From Herbidospora daliensis (GTDB taxonomy: Bacteria > Actinomycetota > Actinomycetes > Streptosporangiales > Streptosporangiaceae), in assembly GCF_001570585.1 (NCBI RefSeq), contig NZ_BBXF01000002.1:496001-560000 (forward strand): a stretch of 64,000 nucleotides of DNA, read 5' to 3'. Shown here piece after piece: positions 38,090-47,253 of this stretch; position 1 is the first letter of the stretch; every line of letters begins with the position of its first letter. The notes beneath the pieces are model-generated. The model worked only from the letters and a program-made list of their open reading frames with translations, was not told where the DNA came from and made no database searches. Both the position numbers and the translations under genes were made by a program.

Positions 38090-40237
38090 ATGGCGACCTT
38101 GCTCTACCGGCTCGGCCGGTTCTCCTTCCGCAACCGGGGGCGGGTGGTGGCCGTCTGGGTGCTGCTGCTCGCGCTGATGGGGGCGGGTGCGGTCCTGTTC
38201 ATGGGGCCGTCGAGCGAAAAGTTCAGCATGCCGGGCACCGAGTCCCAGCGTGCCCTCGACGCCCTGGCCCGTGACTTCCCGCAGGCCAGCGGGGCCACCG
38301 GCACGATCGTGGTGGCGGCCCCCGAAGGGGCCAAGCTCGACCCGGCCGCGGTCGCGCCCGTGGTGAAGGAGGCCGCGTCGGTGCCCGGCGTGGTCGCCGC
38401 GGTCGACCCGTTCCAGGCCCGGTCGGTCTCCCCCGACGGCCGCTACGCGCTGATCACGGTGCAGTTCTCCGGCACCGCCGAGGACCTGACCGACGAGACC
38501 CGCGACGCCTACCTGAAGGTCGGCGACGGCGTCACCGGGATGCGCGTCGAGCACGGCGGCGACGTGCTGCGCGCCGCCCCCGAGGTCGGCGGGTCGGAGG
38601 CGATCGGCGTGCTGATCGCCGCCGTCGTGCTGATCATCACGCTGGGTTCGCTGGTCGCGGCCGGGATGACGCTGCTCAACGCGCTCGTCGGGGTGGGCGT
38701 CGGCATGGGCGGCCTGTACGCCCTCAGCGGCGTCGTCGAACTGACCTCGGTCACCCCCGTTCTGGCCCTGATGCTGGGGCTGGCGGTCGGCATCGACTAC
38801 TCGCTCTTCATCACCTCCCGCTACCGCCAGTTCCTCACCGAGGGCCTCGACCGCGAGGAGGCCGCGGGCCGGGCCACCGGCACCGCCGGTTCGGCCGTCG
38901 TGTTCGCCGGGGCCACCGTCGTCATCGCGCTCGCGGGCCTGTTCGTGGCCGGCATCCCGTTCCTGACCGTCATGGGTCTGGCCGCCGCCGGGACCGTCGC
39001 CGTGGCCGTGCTCGTCGCGATCACCCTGCTGCCCGCGATCCTCGCGTTCGCCGGGGAGAAGGTGCTGCCGCGCAGGCAACGGTCCGGCGAGACCGTCGCC
39101 AAGGAGGGCTTCGGCTACACCTGGGGCCGTCTGGTCACCCGGTTCGGCATCCCGATCCTGCTGGTCGGCATCGCCGGGCTCGGCGCGCTCGCGCTGCCCG
39201 CCCAGGACCTGCGGCTGGCCCTGCCCGACACCGGCTCGGCCGCCCCCGGCAGCCCGGCCCGCGACGCCTACGACCTGACCAGCGAGGGCTTCGGCGAGGG
39301 CTTCAACTCACGGTTGATCGCCGTGGTCACCACCAAGGACGCCGCGACCACCACCGCCCTGGCCGGGCAGGCCGCTCAGATGATCATGCAGGTGCCCGGC
39401 GTGCTGGCGGCCACCCCGCCGCAGCCGAACGCCGACGGCACCACCGCCCTGGTCGCGATCATCCCCAAGAACGGCCCGACCTCGGCCGAGACCGAGCAGG
39501 CCGTGCAAGACATCCGGGCCAAGCTCGCCACCATCTCGGGCGCGGAGATCGCGGTGACCGGCGCGACCGCCCTGGGCATCGACGTCTCCGACAAGCTCGG
39601 CGAGGCCATGCCGATCTACCTGCTGCTCGTCGTCGGCCTGTCGGTGCTGCTGCTGATGCTGGTCTTCCGCTCGATCCTGGTGCCGATCAAGGCCGCGCTC
39701 GGCTTCCTGCTGACGGTCGGGTCGACGTTCGGCATCACCGTGGCGATCTTCCAGGAGGGCCACCTGGCCGGTCTGCTCGGCGTCGAGCAGCCCGGTCCGC
39801 TGGTCAGCTTCCTGCCGATCCTGCTGATCGGCATCCTGTTCGGGCTCGCCATGGACTACGAGGTCTTCCTCGTCTCCCGCATGCGCGAGGACTTCGTGCA
39901 CGGCGACACCCCGCGCCAGGCGACCATCAACGGCATGGGGCACAACGCCCGCGTCGTCACCGCCGCCGCGCTGATCATGACCTCGGTGTTCGGCGGGTTC
40001 GTGTTCATGGACGACCCGATCATCAAGTCGATGGGCTTCGCCCTCGCGATCGGCGTGCTGATCGACGCCTTCGTGGTGCGCATGACGCTGGTGCCGGCCG
40101 TCATGTCGATGCTGGGCCGGGCCGCGTGGTGGCTCCCCCGCTGGCTCGACAGGATCCTGCCCGACCTCGACGTCGAGGGCGAGAAGCTGCGCCACCACCT
40201 GGCCAAGCCGGTCGAGCGCGAGGTCACCCCGGTGTGA
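38090..40237 (+). CDS. MMPL-family RND transporter
   Basis: Protein of 715 residues with the MMPL layout: one N-terminal helix, an extracytoplasmic domain, five helices, a second extracytoplasmic domain, then five to six helices. Signature segments GLAVGIDYSLFITSRYRQ and FGLAMDYEVFLVSRMRED contain the proton-relay Asp-Tyr pairs. Members export lipids, siderophores or drugs. Regulated by the adjacent TetR. Its end overlaps the response regulator gene (convergent) by 14 bases. Confidence 0.92.
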   Translation: MATLLYRLGRFSFRNRGRVVAVWVLLLALMGAGAVLFMGPSSEKFSMPGTESQRALDALARDFPQASGATGTIVVAAPEGAKLDPAAVAPVVKEAASVPGVVAAVDPFQARSVSPDGRYALITVQFSGTAEDLTDETRDAYLKVGDGVTGMRVEHGGDVLRAAPEVGGSEAIGVLIAAVVLIITLGSLVAAGMTLLNALVGVGVGMGGLYALSGVVELTSVTPVLALMLGLAVGIDYSLFITSRYRQFLTEGLDREEAAGRATGTAGSAVVFAGATVVIALAGLFVAGIPFLTVMGLAAAGTVAVAVLVAITLLPAILAFAGEKVLPRRQRSGETVAKEGFGYTWGRLVTRFGIPILLVGIAGLGALALPAQDLRLALPDTGSAAPGSPARDAYDLTSEGFGEGFNSRLIAVVTTKDAATTTALAGQAAQMIMQVPGVLAATPPQPNADGTTALVAIIPKNGPTSAETEQAVQDIRAKLATISGAEIAVTGATALGIDVSDKLGEAMPIYLLLVVGLSVLLLMLVFRSILVPIKAALGFLLTVGSTFGITVAIFQEGHLAGLLGVEQPGPLVSFLPILLIGILFGLAMDYEVFLVSRMREDFVHGDTPRQATINGMGHNARVVTAAALIMTSVFGGFVFMDDPIIKSMGFALAIGVLIDAFVVRMTLVPAVMSMLGRAAWWLPRWLDRILPDLDVEGEKLRHHLAKPVEREVTPV

Positions 40238-40880
40238 CCAGGCCGCTCTCATAGGCCTGGACGACCAGCTGCGCGCGGTCCCTGGCAGGCAGCTTGGCCA
40301 TGATCCGGCTCACGTGGGTCTTCACGGTGGCGTGGGAGATGACGAGGTCGCCCGCGATCTCCTCGTTGGACCTGCCGGTCGCCACCAGCCGCAACACCTC
40401 CCGCTCCCGGTCGGTCAGCCTGGCCAGGCCGGGGGCGGGGGTCGGGCGGGGCGGGGTGGCGACGTACTCCTCGATGAGGCGCCGGGTCACGGCGGGGGAG
40501 AGCAGGGCGTCTCCCCTGGCGGCGACCCTGACCGACTGGAGCAGGTCGGCCGGTTCGATGTCCTTCACCAGGAAGCCGCTGGCCCCGGCGCGGAGGGCGG
40601 CGAAGACATACTCGTCGAGGGCGTAGTTGGTCAGGATCACGACCTTGAGGCCCGTGAGTTCGGGGTCGGCGCCGATCTTGCGGGTCGCCTGGATGCCGTC
40701 CATCAGCGGCATGCGCACGTCGAGCAGCGCCACGTCGGGCTTGAGCGACCGGCACAACTGCACGGCCTCGCCGCCGTTGCCCGCCTCCCCCACGACCGTG
40801 ATGTCGTCGGCCAGTTCCAGCAGCGCCCGGAACCCGGCCCTGATCAGCGGCTGGTCGTCGGCCAGCAGGACCCGGATCAT
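40224..40880 (-). CDS. NarL/LuxR-type response regulator
   Basis: Regulator of 218 residues. Receiver domain with acidic pocket LLADDQ, phosphoacceptor Asp in VALLDVRMPLMDG (about residue 54) and Lys in LVKDI. The C-terminal LuxR helix-turn-helix reads LTDREREVLRLVATGRSNEE, then HATVKTHVSRIM. It overlaps its sensor kinase gene by 4 bases, so the two form one two-component system. Confidence 0.95.
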   Translation of the reverse strand: MIRVLLADDQPLIRAGFRALLELADDITVVGEAGNGGEAVQLCRSLKPDVALLDVRMPLMDGIQATRKIGADPELTGLKVVILTNYALDEYVFAALRAGASGFLVKDIEPADLLQSVRVAARGDALLSPAVTRRLIEEYVATPPRPTPAPGLARLTDREREVLRLVATGRSNEEIAGDLVISHATVKTHVSRIMAKLPARDRAQLVVQAYESGLVTPG

Positions 40881-41992
40881 CGGGGGAGCTCCGCCCGGAC
40901 GAGAAAGCCGCCGGACGCCTGCGGCCCGGCCTCCAGCGAGCCGCCGACGGCGACCGCGCGTTCACGCATGCCGATCAGGCCCATGCCCGGTTCGGCGTCG
41001 CCCGGGGTGCCGTCGTCGGCGATCGTCAGCACCACCCGGCTGGTTTCATGTGAAACCGTGAGGGTGATCGTGGCGGGTCCCGCGTGCCGCAGCACGTTGG
41101 TGAAGGCTTCCTGCGCGATCCGGTACGCCGCCCGATCGGCCTCCGGCCGCAACTCCACCGGCTCCCCCGTCACCGTCGACTTCACCGACAGGCCGACCGC
41201 CTCGGCCCGCTCGACCAGCCCCGGCAGCTGGGCGAGACCCGACGACGGGCTGCCGGGTTGCCGCAGCACCCCCAGGGTCGAGCGCAGTTCCCGCATCGCG
41301 TTGTGCCCCGACTCCTTGATCGCCAGCAGGGACGCGCGGGTGCGCGCGGGGTCGCGGTCGAGCATCTCCAGCGCCACCGACGTCTGCACGTTGATCACCG
41401 AGATCGTGTGGGTCAGCGCGTCGTGCAGTTCCTGGGCGATCCACAGGCGTTCCTCACCGGCCCGGCGCAACGCCGCCTCCTCCTTGGTGCGTTCGGCCTC
41501 GGCCGCGCGCTGCTCGACCTGCTCCAGATAGGCGCGGCGGCTCCGGGTGACCTCGCCGAGCACGAACACCGCCACCAGCCAGCCGCTCAGCAGGCTCAGC
41601 CCGCCCGGCTCGGGATCGGTGGCCGACAGCGCGGCGACGATCCCGACCCCCACGGCCAGCGCGACCATGAGCGCGACGGCCAGCCGGCGGCGGCCGAGGC
41701 TCGCGGCGGTGTAGACGACGATCAGGACGGGCGCGGCGGCGAACACCCCCGGGTACTGGAAGCCGTAGTAGACGACCGCGCACGCCACGGTCGCCCATCC
41801 GGCCGCCAGGGGAGCGGTCCGCCGCCAGACCAGCACCGCCGACGAGACCGTGATCAGGACCACGCCGAGCGTGTCGATCGGCCGCTCGACCAGGCCCGAG
41901 CTGGACAGCCGGCCGTAGGTTCCGCCGACGCCCAGGGTCAGCACGATCAGGGCGAGCACGGTGTCGTTCTTCCAGGGCACCACGCCTGTCAC
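40877..41992 (-). CDS. sensor histidine kinase (HisKA_3 type)
   Basis: Kinase of 371 residues. Five or six N-terminal membrane helices (about 10-160), then a phosphoacceptor helix with the histidine in AQELHDALTHTISVI (about residue 190), then a GHKL ATPase domain (GMGLIGMRERAVAVGG). No large outer sensor domain, so it probably senses within the membrane. Upstream of, and coupled to, the LuxR-type regulator. A near-perfect parS sequence lies inside it. Confidence 0.93.
   Translation of the reverse strand: MTGVVPWKNDTVLALIVLTLGVGGTYGRLSSSGLVERPIDTLGVVLITVSSAVLVWRRTAPLAAGWATVACAVVYYGFQYPGVFAAAPVLIVVYTAASLGRRRLAVALMVALAVGVGIVAALSATDPEPGGLSLLSGWLVAVFVLGEVTRSRRAYLEQVEQRAAEAERTKEEAALRRAGEERLWIAQELHDALTHTISVINVQTSVALEMLDRDPARTRASLLAIKESGHNAMRELRSTLGVLRQPGSPSSGLAQLPGLVERAEAVGLSVKSTVTGEPVELRPEADRAAYRIAQEAFTNVLRHAGPATITLTVSHETSRVVLTIADDGTPGDAEPGMGLIGMRERAVAVGGSLEAGPQASGGFLVRAELPR
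41043..41056. other. one-mismatch parS-like site
   Basis: GTTTCATGTGAAAC differs from parS at one base (T for C at position 7). It lies inside the sensor kinase gene, about 27 kb from the parS cluster. It may be a weak ParB site or chance. Confidence 0.4.
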
Positions 41993-42095
41993 GGTAGGTC
42001 AGAACCGGGAGGAGGGCGTACATCCCCGGATGTACTTCGTATGCCCGTCCACGGTCTGACGAGACGCCGCCGGGAAAGAGCCAGCATCGGCGTCC

Positions 42096-42446
42096 ATGAG
42101 ATGGACCCTGAGGATCACCTCGGCGCTGCACCTGGCCGGGGTGCTCGGCCAGGCGCTGCTGGCCGGGCTGTTCGTGACCGGCGACGCCGACCTGCTGAGC
42201 GTGCACGAGAGCAACGCCGGGATCACCCATTCGCTGCTCTACGTCCAGCTCGTCGTGGCCCTCCTCTTCTGGCGGCGGCACCGCGTGGCGTGGCCGTCGT
42301 GGGCCACGGGCGGGCTGGTGGCGGCCGAGACGCTGCAGATCTGGGCGGGGAACGAGCGGGCGCTGGGCGTGCACTTCCCGCTCGGGATGGCGATCTTCGG
42401 CGCGTCGGCGGTCATGACCCTGGTCCTGTGGAAGGCGACGCGATGA
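42096..42446 (+). CDS. small membrane protein ahead of the multicopper oxidase
   Basis: Protein of 116 residues with four hydrophobic helices. No family recognised with confidence. It overlaps the multicopper oxidase gene by 4 bases (ATGA), so it may help that enzyme mature or sit in the same complex. Its ATG at 42096 follows a weak ribosome site. Confidence 0.75.
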   Translation: MRWTLRITSALHLAGVLGQALLAGLFVTGDADLLSVHESNAGITHSLLYVQLVVALLFWRRHRVAWPSWATGGLVAAETLQIWAGNERALGVHFPLGMAIFGASAVMTLVLWKATR

Positions 42447-43861
42447 TCTCCCGGCGCGGTTTCCTCGGCCTGCTGCTGGCGGCCGGCTGCGGCGCGGAGG
42501 TCTCCGGCGAACGGCTGGCCGGCACGCTCCCGCCGCCCCCGAAGTTCACCCGGCCCCTGGTCCTGCCGCGGACGGCCCGGCCCACCGGCCCCGGCCGGTA
42601 CGTCGTCACCCAGCGCCCCGCCCGCATGGAGATCATCCCCGGGACAACCACGGAGATCTGGGGCTACGACGGCACCTTCCCCGGCCCGACCTTCGACCTG
42701 CGCCGCGGCGAACCGGCCGTGGTGACGATCCGCAACGACCTGACCGTGCCGACCTCCACGCACCTGCACGGCGGCGTCACCCCGGCCGACTCCGACGGCT
42801 ATCCCACGGACCTGGTCGTGGGCACCACCCGGCCCCACCACGGCGGATCGACCCTGCACAACCGGACCAAGGACTACGTCTACCCGCTCGACCAGCAGGC
42901 CGCCACGCTCTGGTACCACGATCACCGGATGGACTTCACCGGCCCGCAGGTGTACCGGGGGCTGGCCGGGTTCTTCCTGATCAGGGACGACGAGGAGGAC
43001 GCCCTGCCGCTGCCCCGAGGCGACCGGGAGCTGCCGCTGATGATCTGCGACCGGTCGTTCGAGGCCGACGGGTCGTTCCGGTATCCCTCGCTCGATCCCA
43101 CGCTGCTGCTGCGCCACGGGGTGCGGCGGGAGTTCATGGAGGGCGTCGTGGGCGACGTCGTGCTGGTCAACGGGGTGCCGTGGCCGTACCGGGAAGTGGA
43201 CGCGGTCAGATATCGGCTGCGGCTGCTGAACGCCTCCAACGCCCGGCGCTACCGGCTGGCCCTGCGGCCCGGCGGCTCCTTCACCCAGATCGGCAGCGAC
43301 CAGGGGCTGCTGGAACGGCCGCTGACCCGGGAGACGATCACCATCGCCCCGGGTGAGCGCTATGACGTGATCGTCGACTTCGCCCGCTATCCGGTCGGTT
43401 CTCACGTCACGCTGACCGACCTGCTCGGCGGCGACGTGCTGCGGTTCGTGGTGACCCGCCGGGCCCGCGACGACAGCCGGGTGCCGTCGCGGCTGGCCCG
43501 TCCACAGCCTGTGGACAACCCCGTCGCCCGCCGGACCTTCGACTTCCGGGTCGCCGAGAACCTGTGGACGATCAACGGCCGCCCCTACCGGCCCGGACGG
43601 CCCATCGCCGCGCCCCGGCTGGGCACGACCGAGATCTGGCGGTTCGCGAGCGACTTCCACCATCCCGTCCACGTCCACCTCGGCCGGTTCAGGATCCTCG
43701 GCCGCGAGCACGAGGGCTGGAAGGACACGGTCGACGTGCGGCCCTACGAGACCGTCGAGGCGGCCGTCCGGTTCGACGGCCACCGAGGGCGATACATGCT
43801 GCACTGTCACAACCTGGAACACGAGGACATGGCCATGATGGCGGACTTTGACGTTGTCTAG
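42443..43861 (+). CDS. Tat-exported multicopper oxidase lipoprotein
   Basis: Oxidase of 472 residues with an N-terminal SRRGFLGLLLAAGCG: a twin-arginine motif followed by a lipobox with Cys at about residue 16. Copper ligands are in HLHGG, YHDHRMD, HPVHVHLG and HCHNLEHEDM; the last, HCHxxxHxxxM, holds the type 1 site with an axial methionine. The profile resembles bilirubin oxidase/CotA-like enzymes. It probably oxidises metals or phenols at the outer face of the membrane. A CCACAGCCTGTGG palindrome lies in its coding DNA near 43502. Confidence 0.92.
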   Translation: MISRRGFLGLLLAAGCGAEVSGERLAGTLPPPPKFTRPLVLPRTARPTGPGRYVVTQRPARMEIIPGTTTEIWGYDGTFPGPTFDLRRGEPAVVTIRNDLTVPTSTHLHGGVTPADSDGYPTDLVVGTTRPHHGGSTLHNRTKDYVYPLDQQAATLWYHDHRMDFTGPQVYRGLAGFFLIRDDEEDALPLPRGDRELPLMICDRSFEADGSFRYPSLDPTLLLRHGVRREFMEGVVGDVVLVNGVPWPYREVDAVRYRLRLLNASNARRYRLALRPGGSFTQIGSDQGLLERPLTRETITIAPGERYDVIVDFARYPVGSHVTLTDLLGGDVLRFVVTRRARDDSRVPSRLARPQPVDNPVARRTFDFRVAENLWTINGRPYRPGRPIAAPRLGTTEIWRFASDFHHPVHVHLGRFRILGREHEGWKDTVDVRPYETVEAAVRFDGHRGRYMLHCHNLEHEDMAMMADFDVV

Positions 43862-43862
43862 G

Positions 43863-43905
43863 TTGATCACGGATAGTCACAACGATCACATTGAGTCGTG
43901 ATCAA
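43863..43905. promoter_or_regulatory. inverted repeat around the first CAP gene start
   Basis: TTGATCACG at 43863-43871 and CGTGATCAA at 43897-43905. The right arm includes the GTG start at 43898. A related TTGATC/GATCAA pair (44422-44437) covers the start of the second CAP gene. Possible shared operator, or a structure controlling translation. Confidence 0.5.
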
Positions 43906-44389
43906 ATATCTCGTCATCGCGGCCGTCGCCGCCCTCGCCCCGGCGGTCCCGGCGCTCCCCGCCTCGGCCGACCCCGTTCCCGGCCACGCGCTCGGTTTCC
44001 ACAACGAGGCCCGCGCCTTCTACGGCACCGGCCCGGTCGAATGGGACGCCACCCTCCGCGAGGACGCCAAGTGGCACGCCCGGACCTGTTCGTTCGCGCC
44101 CTCCGACCACGACGACCGGTACGGCGAGAACCTCTACGTCACCACCAGCCAGGCCGACGACGCGACCGTGCTGCGCGACGCCGTCGTCTCGTGGGCGAAC
44201 GAGGCGGCCAAGTTCGACGTGAAGAACCACCGCTACGCCAAGGACATCGGCTACTACGTCCAGGCGATCGGGGCGAAGACGGGACGGCTGGGCATCGCCA
44301 TCGCCGACTGCCCGGCGGGCACCATCTTCGACGCGCCGACCAAGTTCGTGGTGGCCCGCTACCAGGGTGCGGTCAAGGCCGCCTCCTGA
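43898..44389 (+). CDS. secreted CAP-superfamily protein, degenerate copy
   Basis: Protein of 163 residues with a signal peptide (MIKYLVIAAVAALAPAVPAL, cut near ASA). A CAP/SCP domain follows, with HNEARAFYG and RYGENLYVTT conserved. The third CAP motif, usually H-F-T-Q-V-V-W, reads YYVQAIGAK here, so the cavity is altered. It is a tandem paralogue of the next gene. Begins at GTG within an inverted repeat. Confidence 0.8.
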   Translation: MIKYLVIAAVAALAPAVPALPASADPVPGHALGFHNEARAFYGTGPVEWDATLREDAKWHARTCSFAPSDHDDRYGENLYVTTSQADDATVLRDAVVSWANEAAKFDVKNHRYAKDIGYYVQAIGAKTGRLGIAIADCPAGTIFDAPTKFVVARYQGAVKAAS

Positions 44390-44429
44390 TGATTGAACGC
44401 CGGATGCGCCGCGGCTACGACTTGATCCC

Positions 44430-44939
44430 ATGATCAAATACCTCGTGGTCGCGGCGGCCCTGGCCGCCATCCCGGCCCCGGCCTTCGCGGAGACCATCAA
44501 GGACGCCGCCCTGGCCGGCCACAACACGGCCCGCGCGCAGTATGGCGCCCGCCCGCTGCTCTGGAACGCGGCCATCCTGCCCGCCACCCAGGCGTGGGCC
44601 AACACCTGCCGGTTCCAGCACTCCAACCCGGCCGGCCAGTACGGCGAGAACCTCTACGCCTCCACCAAGGTCGCCGACGACGCGACGATCGTCCGGGACG
44701 CGGTGAAGGCCTGGATGGACGAGGCCAAGTACTACGACTACAACAAGCCCGGCTTCTCGGCCGCGACCGGTCACTTCACGCAGGTGGTCTGGAAGTCGTC
44801 GACGGGCCTGGCCCTGGCGGTCGGGCAGTGCCCGGCCAACACGATCTTCCCGAGGGCGTCGAAGTACGTCGTCGCCCGCTACACCCCGCCGGGCAACTGG
44901 GGCGGCCAGTACGCGCAGAACGTCGGCCGCCCGGTCTAG
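44430..44939 (+). CDS. secreted CAP-superfamily protein, canonical copy
   Basis: Protein of 169 residues with signal peptide and CAP/SCP domain. Signatures: GHNTARAQYG, QYGENLYAST, GHFTQVVWKSS and an intact C-terminal YTPPGNWGGQY motif. This keeps the motifs that its neighbour has lost. CAP proteins are secreted and often bind lipids or metals; function in actinobacteria is unknown. Its 3' end overlaps the convergent FUSC gene by 4 bases. Confidence 0.88.
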   Translation: MIKYLVVAAALAAIPAPAFAETIKDAALAGHNTARAQYGARPLLWNAAILPATQAWANTCRFQHSNPAGQYGENLYASTKVADDATIVRDAVKAWMDEAKYYDYNKPGFSAATGHFTQVVWKSSTGLALAVGQCPANTIFPRASKYVVARYTPPGNWGGQYAQNVGRPV

Positions 44940-47170
44940 CGGATCTGCTCCACCACCTCGGCGACCCCGTCCGCCAGCCGGCGGGCGGCGTCGACGTGGT
45001 GGGCGGTCCAGACGATCCTGACCCCGGTCGCCGTGGCCCTGCCGTCGTCGTCGCTGAGGTCGCGGCTCACCGCGGCGATCAGGCGGGCCTCGGCGGCCTG
45101 GTCGTAGGGCAGCCGCCCGGGGACGGGCGCCTCGCGGCCGAGCGCCTGGCCGGCCCGTTCGAACCAGGTCGCCACCGGGTCGGCGGCCGTGACGATCTCC
45201 ATCTGGGCCGCGCTGCGGTCGCGGTCGACGACGCCGTCGTCGCGGCTCCACAGGTCGACGATGGCCTCCGCGCTGTACTGGAGCACGGTCACGCTCGCGA
45301 CCAGCGACGACGCGTCCGACAACGGCATCCGTTTGGTGCCGCGTTCGGCCAGGTAACCGCGGAAGGCGTCGTCGAGCCGCTGCACGGCCGCCAGCGCCTG
45401 CGTCCGGGCATTGGTCGGTGAGGGCGAGACGGCCGCGACGTCGCAGCGGGTGACGCAGAAGTCGACGGCGTCGCGGAAGTAGCGCGCGTTGTCGGCGAAC
45501 GCCTCGTCGAGCGACCGGCCGAGGGCCGCCCGCGCCCCGCGCGGCCAGAACAGGGCCCCGGCGAGCAGGCTGACGGTGCAGCCGACGGCGATGTCCTCCA
45601 GGCGGATCAGGCCGGTCCGCCAGCCGGTGGGCGCGGCGATCTCGAACAGGATCAGCAGCAGCACGGTGAAGCCCGCCTGACCCGACAGGAACGAGATCAC
45701 GGTCGGCGCGAGCGCGGCGACCAGGATCGTGATCGGCAGCAGGATCCACAGGAAGACCATGTGCCCCTGGACGGCCCACAACAGGAACGCCCCGATGGCG
45801 AACCCGATGGCGGTCCCGGCCAGCGCGCGCAGGGCGCTCTGCCCGGTCGTGACCGCGTTCGAACGCAGCACGACCAGCGTGCCGAGCACCACCCAGAACG
45901 AGTGCTCCACCCCGATGACCGTCGCGACCAGCACCGAGATGCTGAGCGCGACCGCGCCCCTGATGCTGTTGCGCAACCAGACGGAGTGGCGTTCGGCGTG
46001 CGCGGAGACCCGGGCGCGGGCCGACGACAGGCGGGTCGAGAACCCGGCGGGCTGTTTGCCGAGGAACCGGTCGCGCCACGACCGGGCCTCGGCGGCCACC
46101 GCGATCTCGACGTTCGCCGCGATGGCGGAGATCGCGAAGCTGATCTCCTGGGCCCGGAACGACGGTTCGAGCGAGGCCACGAACGCGGTCGCGTCGCCGG
46201 TGACCCGAGCGCCGGTGACCTCGTCCTCCATCGCCTTGCGGGCCTCCATGAGGCGCCGGGTCTCGTGGTCGAGCCGCTCGCCGGGGCCCGCCGACTCCAG
46301 CAGCGCGGCGGCGCGTTCGAGCACCTCGGCGGCGGCCGCCTCGACCGCGCAGACGGCCGGGTCGATCGGGCCGGGCCCGCTCTCGAACGGCTCGCGCTCC
46401 AGCACGGAGTGCAGCCAGACCACCTGACCGGCCAGCCGCACCTCGGCCCGGCCGGTCGTGGTCAGCCCGGCCGGGCGGTAGGGCGTGTCCCAGAAGGTGG
46501 ACTTCATCGCCCGCACGGCCTCGTCGCCCTCCTCGGCGAGGGCACGCAGCGGCGGGTTGCGGTTCAGCGGCAGCCCGCCCGACACGCACGCCACCTCGAC
46601 CTTGACGCGTTCGGCCAGCAGCCTGAGCGCACAGGCGATCTTGGGCCGCAGCGGGTCGCGGGTGGGCGCGGGCCACAGGAACACGATCGCCGCCATGGAC
46701 GCCGCGCCGACCAGCCACCAGCCGTAGAGGCGGTCGTCCAGAGCCGACAGCGGGGCCGGGATCGTCACCGGCAGCACGTAGGAGACCAGCAGCGCCGTCG
46801 ACGCCCCGGCTAGCACCGAGCTGACCACCCCCGAGAACAGGATCAGGAACGTCACCGCCACCGTCGCCAGCACGGCCGTCACCACCGCGTGGGAGGCCAG
46901 CGTGCCGACGGTGATCAGCACGGTGCCGGCCAGGACCAGCCAGAACTGCGCGGTCAGCCGGTCGCGGGTGGAGCCGCTGAAGTCGACCATGAGCAGCAGG
47001 GCGAACGAGCCGAACGAGGCGTACATCGACATCACCGGGTTGCCGACGACGAGGTCGGAGAACGCGAACGCGGCCGGCATGATCACCGCCGCGCGGGCGC
47101 CCTTGCGGACCGTGTTCAGCTCCGGGTCCCGCTCTCTGATCCACCGCAGGATGCTGCTCATATGGCGCAT
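44936..47170 (-). CDS. FUSC-family membrane protein
   Basis: Protein of 744 residues with two blocks of membrane helices (about 25-170 and 400-520) separated by a cytoplasmic region, and a C-terminal cytoplasmic helical domain. This is the FUSC/fusaric acid resistance (aromatic acid exporter) layout. No membrane fusion partner is nearby, as usual in Gram-positives. ATG at 47170 or 47161; neither has a strong ribosome site. Its 5' end is 83 bases from the divergent AfsR-like regulator gene. Confidence 0.85.
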   Translation of the reverse strand: MRHMSSILRWIRERDPELNTVRKGARAAVIMPAAFAFSDLVVGNPVMSMYASFGSFALLLMVDFSGSTRDRLTAQFWLVLAGTVLITVGTLASHAVVTAVLATVAVTFLILFSGVVSSVLAGASTALLVSYVLPVTIPAPLSALDDRLYGWWLVGAASMAAIVFLWPAPTRDPLRPKIACALRLLAERVKVEVACVSGGLPLNRNPPLRALAEEGDEAVRAMKSTFWDTPYRPAGLTTTGRAEVRLAGQVVWLHSVLEREPFESGPGPIDPAVCAVEAAAAEVLERAAALLESAGPGERLDHETRRLMEARKAMEDEVTGARVTGDATAFVASLEPSFRAQEISFAISAIAANVEIAVAAEARSWRDRFLGKQPAGFSTRLSSARARVSAHAERHSVWLRNSIRGAVALSISVLVATVIGVEHSFWVVLGTLVVLRSNAVTTGQSALRALAGTAIGFAIGAFLLWAVQGHMVFLWILLPITILVAALAPTVISFLSGQAGFTVLLLILFEIAAPTGWRTGLIRLEDIAVGCTVSLLAGALFWPRGARAALGRSLDEAFADNARYFRDAVDFCVTRCDVAAVSPSPTNARTQALAAVQRLDDAFRGYLAERGTKRMPLSDASSLVASVTVLQYSAEAIVDLWSRDDGVVDRDRSAAQMEIVTAADPVATWFERAGQALGREAPVPGRLPYDQAAEARLIAAVSRDLSDDDGRATATGVRIVWTAHHVDAARRLADGVAEVVEQIR

Positions 47171-47253
47171 TCTGCGACGTCAGAGGTGGTTCGCCGGGGA
47201 TCTTTACGTCGCGATTGACAGATCATCATCAGCCGGACAAGGATGCATGTCGC

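Noticed and set aside
36632-39079. 815-residue minus-strand frame over the hydrolase, TetR and MMPL genes
   Set aside because: Antisense shadow: it runs across three well-supported genes and an operator.
44415-47144. 909-residue minus-strand frame over the FUSC gene
   Set aside because: It is the other frame of the same strand. It is Arg/Gly/Pro-rich with no domain, while the FUSC frame shows clear membrane helices.
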